This document shows, one piece after another, positions 59,660 to 64,000 of a stretch of 64,000 nt of DNA. Below the pieces are notes generated by a model. That model saw only the letters and a list, made by a program, of their open reading frames with translations. It ran no database searches and was not told the origin of the DNA. The translations under genes and the position numbers were made by a program. Source of the DNA: Paroceanicella profunda (GTDB lineage Bacteria > Pseudomonadota > Alphaproteobacteria > Rhodobacterales > Rhodobacteraceae); NCBI RefSeq assembly GCF_005887635.2, contig NZ_CP040822.1:73472-137471 (forward strand), read 5' to 3'. Each line of letters starts with the position of its first letter. Position 1 is the first letter of the stretch.

Positions 59660-60346
59660 ATGAGTAAAACTACACAGCTCCTTTCGGTTCTTGGCGAAAT
59701 TCGCGGACGCCTTGACGAATTAGAGGAGATGGTTCGTTTTCCGGACAAGTATGTGGTTGGGATGCCGCAGGGATTTGAGGATGATGACGTCGAAACCCGT
59801 ACGCCTCAGGCATGGCTGGACATCAACCAGCACGGATTGACCGAGGCCACGCGCGCGCATCCGTTCGAGATGGTGTCGGGCCTCATGCAGTTCGGCTGCC
59901 CGGATCCGAACGCGGTCTGCACGTTCTCGACCTTCGAGCTGTCCAATCTCCACCAGAACGCGTCCGAAACGCGATACGGACTGCGCGCGAATCCGACCGG
60001 CGAGAAGAACTCCTGGTTCACCTACGAACTGGCCCTCGACGAGCCGAACCTGCAGGACTACGAGTGGCTGGAGTGGATCATCAAGGTGTCCTCGGACACG
60101 CCGGTGGACATCTTCTTCCAGATCATCTGTGACGGGCTTTCCGAAGACACTCGGATCGATGTCGGGCGGCGGAAGGTCAATGAATTTTCCAGCTTCCAGC
60201 ACATACTGCTCCCCCGGCAGCAGGTGGAGGACCATAATGCGCTGGCTTCCGAGAGGATAAGGCTAATAATTGGTACGGACGGATCACCCGTGCCGCTGAA
60301 CGTGTACGCGCTGGGTGTTTACGCAAAACGAACTAATTCAAACTAA
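59660..60346 (+). CDS. Unknown beta-rich protein in the glycan operon
   Basis: I do not recognise this 228-aa protein. A short helical N-terminus (LLSVLGEIRGRLDELEEMV) is followed by beta-strand-rich sequence with many aromatic residues (VCTFSTFELSNL, SWFTYELALDEPNL, EWLEWIIKVSSDTPVDIFFQ, RIRLIIGTD), suggesting a jelly-roll-like or carbohydrate-binding fold. No catalytic motif stands out. It lies 18 bp after the glycosyltransferase and 13 bp before a sulfotransferase, so it likely serves the same glycan. Confidence 0.7.
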   Translation: MSKTTQLLSVLGEIRGRLDELEEMVRFPDKYVVGMPQGFEDDDVETRTPQAWLDINQHGLTEATRAHPFEMVSGLMQFGCPDPNAVCTFSTFELSNLHQNASETRYGLRANPTGEKNSWFTYELALDEPNLQDYEWLEWIIKVSSDTPVDIFFQIICDGLSEDTRIDVGRRKVNEFSSFQHILLPRQQVEDHNALASERIRLIIGTDGSPVPLNVYALGVYAKRTNSN

Positions 60347-60359
60347 GGCGGCTCAAAAC

Positions 60360-61133
60360 ATGACGAAGAGCTTCGGTAAACCGGCACTTCTATTCGCTGC
60401 TACACAGCGTAGCGGTTCAACAATGGTCGTGGATGACTTCCAGAATATCACGGGAAGGTCGCGCACTGAGAGTGAAGCATTCTACAGGCAGGTCATCGCG
60501 GCTGAACGGTCGTCTGAGGACTGGGATGTCACGGTCGAGAAGGTAAAGGCATTTCGCGACAAAGAAGTGATTTTCTTCGACAAGATCATGTTCCATCAGA
60601 TGACTGTCCTGTCCGAGATGATCGATCCGGAAAGGCACACGCCTGCGTGTCTGCCGTTTTTCGAGTACTTCCGTGATGCGACCTGGGTCTACATCCGCCG
60701 CGCGAATGCCTTCGAGCAGGTGGTGTCGAAATATATCGCCGAGGCGCTGAACGTCTGGGACAAGGCCGATGCCAAGTCCGACGATTTCAACTCGAAGTTC
60801 GAGTTCAACATCGAGCTCGCGAAGGTGCATCTGCGCAGCCTCCTCAAGGAGGACGAGCAGTGGCAGGTGTTCTTCCGCCGTCACAAGATCTCCCCCATCG
60901 AGATCTATTATGAAGACGCGGTTTCGAACTTCCCGAACTACCTGGCTCCGGTTCTGGAGAAGATCGGCGTGTCGGCCAATCTCGAGCAGACCGGCGAGCG
61001 CAGGATGCGGAAGCTGGGGAACAGCCGGAACGAAAACCTGGCCAACGTTCTCATGCACATGATGATGCGTGAAAACATCCAGTCCGGTTTCGAGTTCAAG
61101 CAGTTCATCAGGAACGCAAAAGCCAACCAGTAA
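60360..61133 (+). CDS. Stf0-like sulfotransferase
   Basis: This 257-aa protein begins with a PAPS-binding loop ATQRSGST (14-21) after a hydrophobic strand, and has TWVYIRRANAFEQVVSKYIA as the second PAPS contact and PIEIYYEDAVSNFPNYL in the C-terminal half. This layout fits the Stf0 family, known from mycobacterial trehalose sulfation. ATG chosen for AAGGCGG upstream. It probably sulfates the glycan made by the neighbouring glycosyltransferase (inference). Confidence 0.85.
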   Translation: MTKSFGKPALLFAATQRSGSTMVVDDFQNITGRSRTESEAFYRQVIAAERSSEDWDVTVEKVKAFRDKEVIFFDKIMFHQMTVLSEMIDPERHTPACLPFFEYFRDATWVYIRRANAFEQVVSKYIAEALNVWDKADAKSDDFNSKFEFNIELAKVHLRSLLKEDEQWQVFFRRHKISPIEIYYEDAVSNFPNYLAPVLEKIGVSANLEQTGERRMRKLGNSRNENLANVLMHMMMRENIQSGFEFKQFIRNAKANQ

Positions 61134-61299
61134 GCCTGGTGCAGGCAAACGCATGAGGGAGATGGCCTCCGGCTGCCCTGGCTGTCTCAGACGCAGGGGA
61201 GCCGAGTGGGCATTCCAATGGTCTTCAGGCTTGCGACCGCCTGGTCGTGAGAAGCGATCAGGTTCCTTACGGGCCGCAGAGGAATAGGAAGGGCCGAGC

Positions 61300-61911
61300 A
61301 TGTTGGCGTTTTTTGAACCAAAAATTGTTGTTCTTGCCGTTCCAAAGACCGGTACTTCCGCGCTGAACAGGTATCTGCGCAAGATCGCGGATATTGCTTA
61401 TATCGGAGTAGAGGGCGAAAAGGCGGGCAAGCACACGTCTGTCTCTGACTTCAGGGGAAAGGTCGAACCCGATCTTCTCAAGCAGGGGCATGGCCCCTTC
61501 GAATGCGTGGCGGCCTTCCGGGAGCCCGTGAGCTGGCTGAACAGCTGGTACCGGTTTCGCCGGCGTGACTCCCTGGACGGAAAGCCGCAATCGACGAAGG
61601 ATCTGACTTTCGATGAGTTCGTGCAGGCTTTCTGTTTGCCAGACCGGAAAAAGCCGCTATGTGCAAATCTGAAGCCGCAAAGCTGGTTCGTGTGCGACAA
61701 GGCAGGGGCGATCGCTGTCGATCACCTTTTCAAGTATGAGCTGGAAAACCGTGAGATCAGCAAGTTCCTTGCCGACAGGCTGAACGTGGAGATCAAGCTG
61801 GATCAGGTGAACGTGTCTCCTGTTCGGACCGGGTTCGACCTGAGCGAGAAGACACTGAGGTTGTACCGGCGCGCCTTCGCATCGGATTTCGAGATCTACG
61901 ATTCTCTGTAA
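61300..61911 (+). CDS. Second sulfotransferase, distinct subfamily
   Basis: This 203-aa protein has the PAPS loop VLAVPKTGTSALNRYL (about 11-26) and a 3'-phosphate-type segment CVAAFREPVSWLNSWYRFRR (about 69-88). It is smaller than and clearly different from the Stf0-like enzyme upstream. It is separated from it by 166 bp, where no gene was seen. A second sulfation position or a different substrate is possible. Confidence 0.82.
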   Translation: MLAFFEPKIVVLAVPKTGTSALNRYLRKIADIAYIGVEGEKAGKHTSVSDFRGKVEPDLLKQGHGPFECVAAFREPVSWLNSWYRFRRRDSLDGKPQSTKDLTFDEFVQAFCLPDRKKPLCANLKPQSWFVCDKAGAIAVDHLFKYELENREISKFLADRLNVEIKLDQVNVSPVRTGFDLSEKTLRLYRRAFASDFEIYDSL

Positions 61912-62155
61912 GACGCAGTTTTATAAGCCCTTTTGACAAGGCACGGCTGAAACTGGGGAGGGTCGGCTGTTAGAATGTCCGTCCGGAGCGCCGAGTATGC
62001 TTCGATGTGACGTACGGGGAAATGCCGCGCCTCAGCGGTGAAAAAATCAGAGATATGACAGAGACCCGCTCTCCTGGGGAGAGCCGTGGTGTTGCGGCCT
62101 GTGGTTCCGGAGGGAGCATCTGGTCTGGTGTAAATTCAACCGTGGTTGAGGGTAA

Positions 62156-63229
62156 ATGATGAACCTCACTTCGCAGATCATTTATCAGGGTGAGGGCTAC
62201 CTGGTCGAAGCTCTCGGGACGCTCGAGCATGACGTGACGATCGTCGGCTTCGCGTCCAGAGGGGCATCGGCACGCTACAACCCGGTGACACCTGCAGATT
62301 TTGACCGGCGCTTCCTGAAGGCGTCGCTCCTGAAGTGGAACCTTCCGGTCAATTTCGTCAATTTCACGAGCAACAGGAACTGCTGGTTCATGCTGCCGGA
62401 GATCGTGGAGGCATGCTCCGCTCTCCGCAAGCGCCTCGGGGGGCAACGGCTCATCACCTACGGAAGCTCCATGGGTGGGTTTGCAGCGATCAATTGCTCC
62501 ACCTTCCTCGATGCCGATTACTTCCTGGCGCTGTCGCCCCTGTACTCGATCTTCGATCCGTTCATGAAATCCATCAGGGACACCCGGTTTCGCGAGGAAC
62601 GTGAAGCGCTGAATGACGCCTTCGATGGTATATCGAAGGGCTGGCATGCCGGGCGGACCGGGCTGGTTGCCTATGATGATCGGCACGAGCGGGATACGCG
62701 GCATGCGCAGGAGATCCTGAAGCAGACGTCCGGCCATGAGCTGAAGGTTCCGTTCGCCGGACATCCCGTCGGCCCCTCGCTGAACCGGGCATATTCCCTG
62801 AAGAAGATCCTTGTTCAGAGTATATCCGGGCCCATCGATGTCGACGAGGTTCAGAAGGTTGTCCATTCCAACCTGGAAAATTCGGCAGGGGCCCTCGCTG
62901 CCGATGGTGACGGGTTGCCGGAGTTTCTGAACCTTGTGCGACAGGGGCAGCGCTCGGTGGATCCGAGTGCCTGGGTGTCCGCCAGCCAGACGCTGGTTGA
63001 TCTGGCGAAGAAGGAAAGCATAGACGAGGACGTGCTCGGTGCATTGTGCAGCTCGTTTCCGGATAACGAGTTCTGGGCCGGTGCCCCCAGCAAGCTTGTC
63101 CAGTGTGCCTGGGGATTTTGCCGGGCGCTCGAGGAGCTGGGTGATCTGTCCCGCGCGCGCGAATTCGCGGAGGAACGGATGCCGGAGCCCCAGCGGAGCA
63201 GGTTCCTGGCACGGGCGTCCACTGACTGA
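62156..63229 (+). CDS. Alpha/beta-hydrolase-fold protein of the glycan island
   Basis: This 357-aa protein has a nucleophile elbow YGSSMGGFAA with S105, preceded by a hydrophobic strand (LITYGSS). VTIVGFASRGASARYNPV near the N-terminus may form the oxyanion region; His residues around 230-240 (FAGHPVGPSLNRAYS) could complete a triad. The last 100 residues are helical (REFAEERMPEPQRSR). Similar proteins occur beside surface-glycan genes, perhaps as esterases or deacylases. Two ATG codons overlap at the start; GAGG precedes them. Confidence 0.75.
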   Translation: MMNLTSQIIYQGEGYLVEALGTLEHDVTIVGFASRGASARYNPVTPADFDRRFLKASLLKWNLPVNFVNFTSNRNCWFMLPEIVEACSALRKRLGGQRLITYGSSMGGFAAINCSTFLDADYFLALSPLYSIFDPFMKSIRDTRFREEREALNDAFDGISKGWHAGRTGLVAYDDRHERDTRHAQEILKQTSGHELKVPFAGHPVGPSLNRAYSLKKILVQSISGPIDVDEVQKVVHSNLENSAGALAADGDGLPEFLNLVRQGQRSVDPSAWVSASQTLVDLAKKESIDEDVLGALCSSFPDNEFWAGAPSKLVQCAWGFCRALEELGDLSRAREFAEERMPEPQRSRFLARASTD

Positions 63230-63250
63230 CTTGCCTCCGTGGGACCTGTC

Positions 63251-63289
63251 GCTCCCGTTGCCGGCACCTTGACGGCCGGTAACAGGAGC
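63251..63289 (+). terminator. Imperfect hairpin after the hydrolase gene
   Basis: GCTCC pairs with GGAGC, GTT with AAC and CCGG with CCGG, interrupted by two symmetric mismatches, about 20 bp after the stop. A probable end of the glycan operon. Confidence 0.5.
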
Positions 63290-63364
63290 GCCTGAAGCGG
63301 TCCGGGAAAGCGCTCGCTCCGGCCGGGGCTTTCCTGCATTGATGACAGTCGCCGCTGACCACTG

Positions 63365-63409
63365 AATATATGAGAAAGGTGCGCTGCGCGACCTTTACGA
63401 ATATATATT
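63365..63409. repeat. AT-rich inverted repeat upstream of the protelomerase-like gene
   Basis: AATATAT (63365-63371) pairs with ATATATT (63403-63409), and AAAGGT (63375-63380) pairs with ACCTTT (63391-63396); the centre is GC-rich (GCGCTGCGCG). This is the most AT-rich stretch noticed in the window. It may be the promoter, an operator or a recombination target. Confidence 0.6.
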
Positions 63410-63452
63410 TTGCATATATCCTTTCCGTCATCCAGGTTGCGGGAGACGGCAG

Positions 63453-64000
63453 ATGACCGGCACTGAGCAGACACCCCCGAAGCGCCGCCGCAGCTATGCT
63501 CTCAGCGATGCGCTTGAGGCATTCGTGGGGGAGGTGGTTCCTCTTGTCGTTCCCGAGATGTCGAGCCACTGGAAACGGCGCATCCTCGTGCTCTGGGACC
63601 AGGAGCAGCAGGCTTTCTCCGACAAGACGCCCAGCACGCAGAAGCTCTATACCTCGAAGTTCCGCAAGGCGCTGCGCGAAGGGCTGGAACGAGCGGAGGC
63701 GGACCCGGATCGACGCAAGCAGGTCGCGGCCAAGCTTATGGAGATCATCCGGCAGGACCCGGAGGCCGTCGAGGGGATCAATGCCCAATACCGGCGCCGG
63801 GTGGCGGAGCGGCACAACAATATCTCGATCATCCCGCACTGGAAGGGGCTGGTGGAAGAGTTTCGCCTGCTCCTGAACCATTCAGATGCACGGGTGAAGG
63901 CGATCGCGCTCATGGCGCTCACCGGGCGACGCTTTATCGAGATCGTCCGCGTCGGGTCTCTATCTCCTTTGATTGAGATTGTTGGTCATGGCCGGATCAC
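63453..64000 (+). CDS. Protelomerase (telomere resolvase)-like protein, C-terminus beyond the window
   Basis: About 182 N-terminal codons are visible. After a basic start (PPKRRRSYALSDALEAFV) come helical segments (LYTSKFRKALREGLERAEAD; INAQYRRRVAERHNNISIIP) and ALMALTGRRFIEIVRVG. The TGRR-x-x-E motif after a hydrophobic helix is how the catalytic domain of telomere resolvases and their tyrosine-recombinase relatives begins, with the second Arg catalytic. Known family members cut palindromes and reseal them as hairpin ends. The ATG follows GGGAGACGG. The active-site Tyr and the rest lie outside, so a divergent phage-type integrase cannot be excluded. Confidence 0.55.
   Translation, partial: MTGTEQTPPKRRRSYALSDALEAFVGEVVPLVVPEMSSHWKRRILVLWDQEQQAFSDKTPSTQKLYTSKFRKALREGLERAEADPDRRKQVAAKLMEIIRQDPEAVEGINAQYRRRVAERHNNISIIPHWKGLVEEFRLLLNHSDARVKAIALMALTGRRFIEIVRVGSLSPLIEIVGHGRI

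Overview
The window is very GC-rich DNA from an alphaproteobacterium, most likely of the Rhodobacterales. The reasons are FlaF and FlbT behind a single flagellin, DUF1217, DUF6468 and MotE-like flagellar accessory genes, a MotA/MotB pair without FliD/FliS, a CheD-containing chemotaxis operon, and CtrA-type TTAA-N7-TTAA boxes. No rRNA, tRNA or CRISPR was seen.

About 1-45 kb is one large motility locus made of several divergent and convergent operons. From the left: flgE-flgK(partial) and motB on the minus strand; fliM, a STAS gene, cheY, cheA, cheW, a large methyl-accepting receptor, cheR, cheD, cheB and a second cheY on the plus strand; fliF-fliH-fliN-fliP-fliG on the minus strand; fliL, DUF6468, motE-like, motA, an AMIN-like/TPR protein, flgF, flgG, flgA, flgH and a second fliL-like gene on the plus strand; flgD and fliK on the minus strand; a flgJ-like rod-binding gene and a flgN-like chaperone gene on the plus strand; a TPR-sulfotransferase on the minus strand; fliC, flaF, flbT and DUF1217 on the plus strand; fliI on the minus strand; and flgB, flgC, fliE, fliQ, an SltF-like transglycosylase, flhA, fliR, flhB and a fliJ-like gene on the plus strand. 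Together they cover the export gate, C-ring, rod, hook, filament, stator and chemosensory circuit. Not visible here are flgI, flgL, fliO, fliA and a master regulator.

About 44.6-56.3 kb is a transition zone: a small membrane protein behind a CtrA-like box, an HTH protein, a 1109-residue repeat-rich coiled-coil protein, UDP-glucose dehydrogenase, a DUF3291 protein, a phosphomannomutase/phosphoglucomutase, an HdeD-like membrane protein, and a membrane-anchored coiled-coil protein directly behind a perfect CtrA box. Long non-coding GC-rich gaps here carry palindromes, including a dispersed hairpin family whose arms covary.

From about 57.2 kb the base composition falls visibly and the gene content changes to a glycan island: a two-domain GT4-GT2 glycosyltransferase, an unknown beta-rich protein, two sulfotransferases and an alpha/beta-hydrolase-fold protein. 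The right edge holds the start of a protein with a TGRR motif resembling telomere resolvases (protelomerases), preceded by an AT-rich inverted repeat. If correct, the replicon or a mobile element beside it may have hairpin telomeres.
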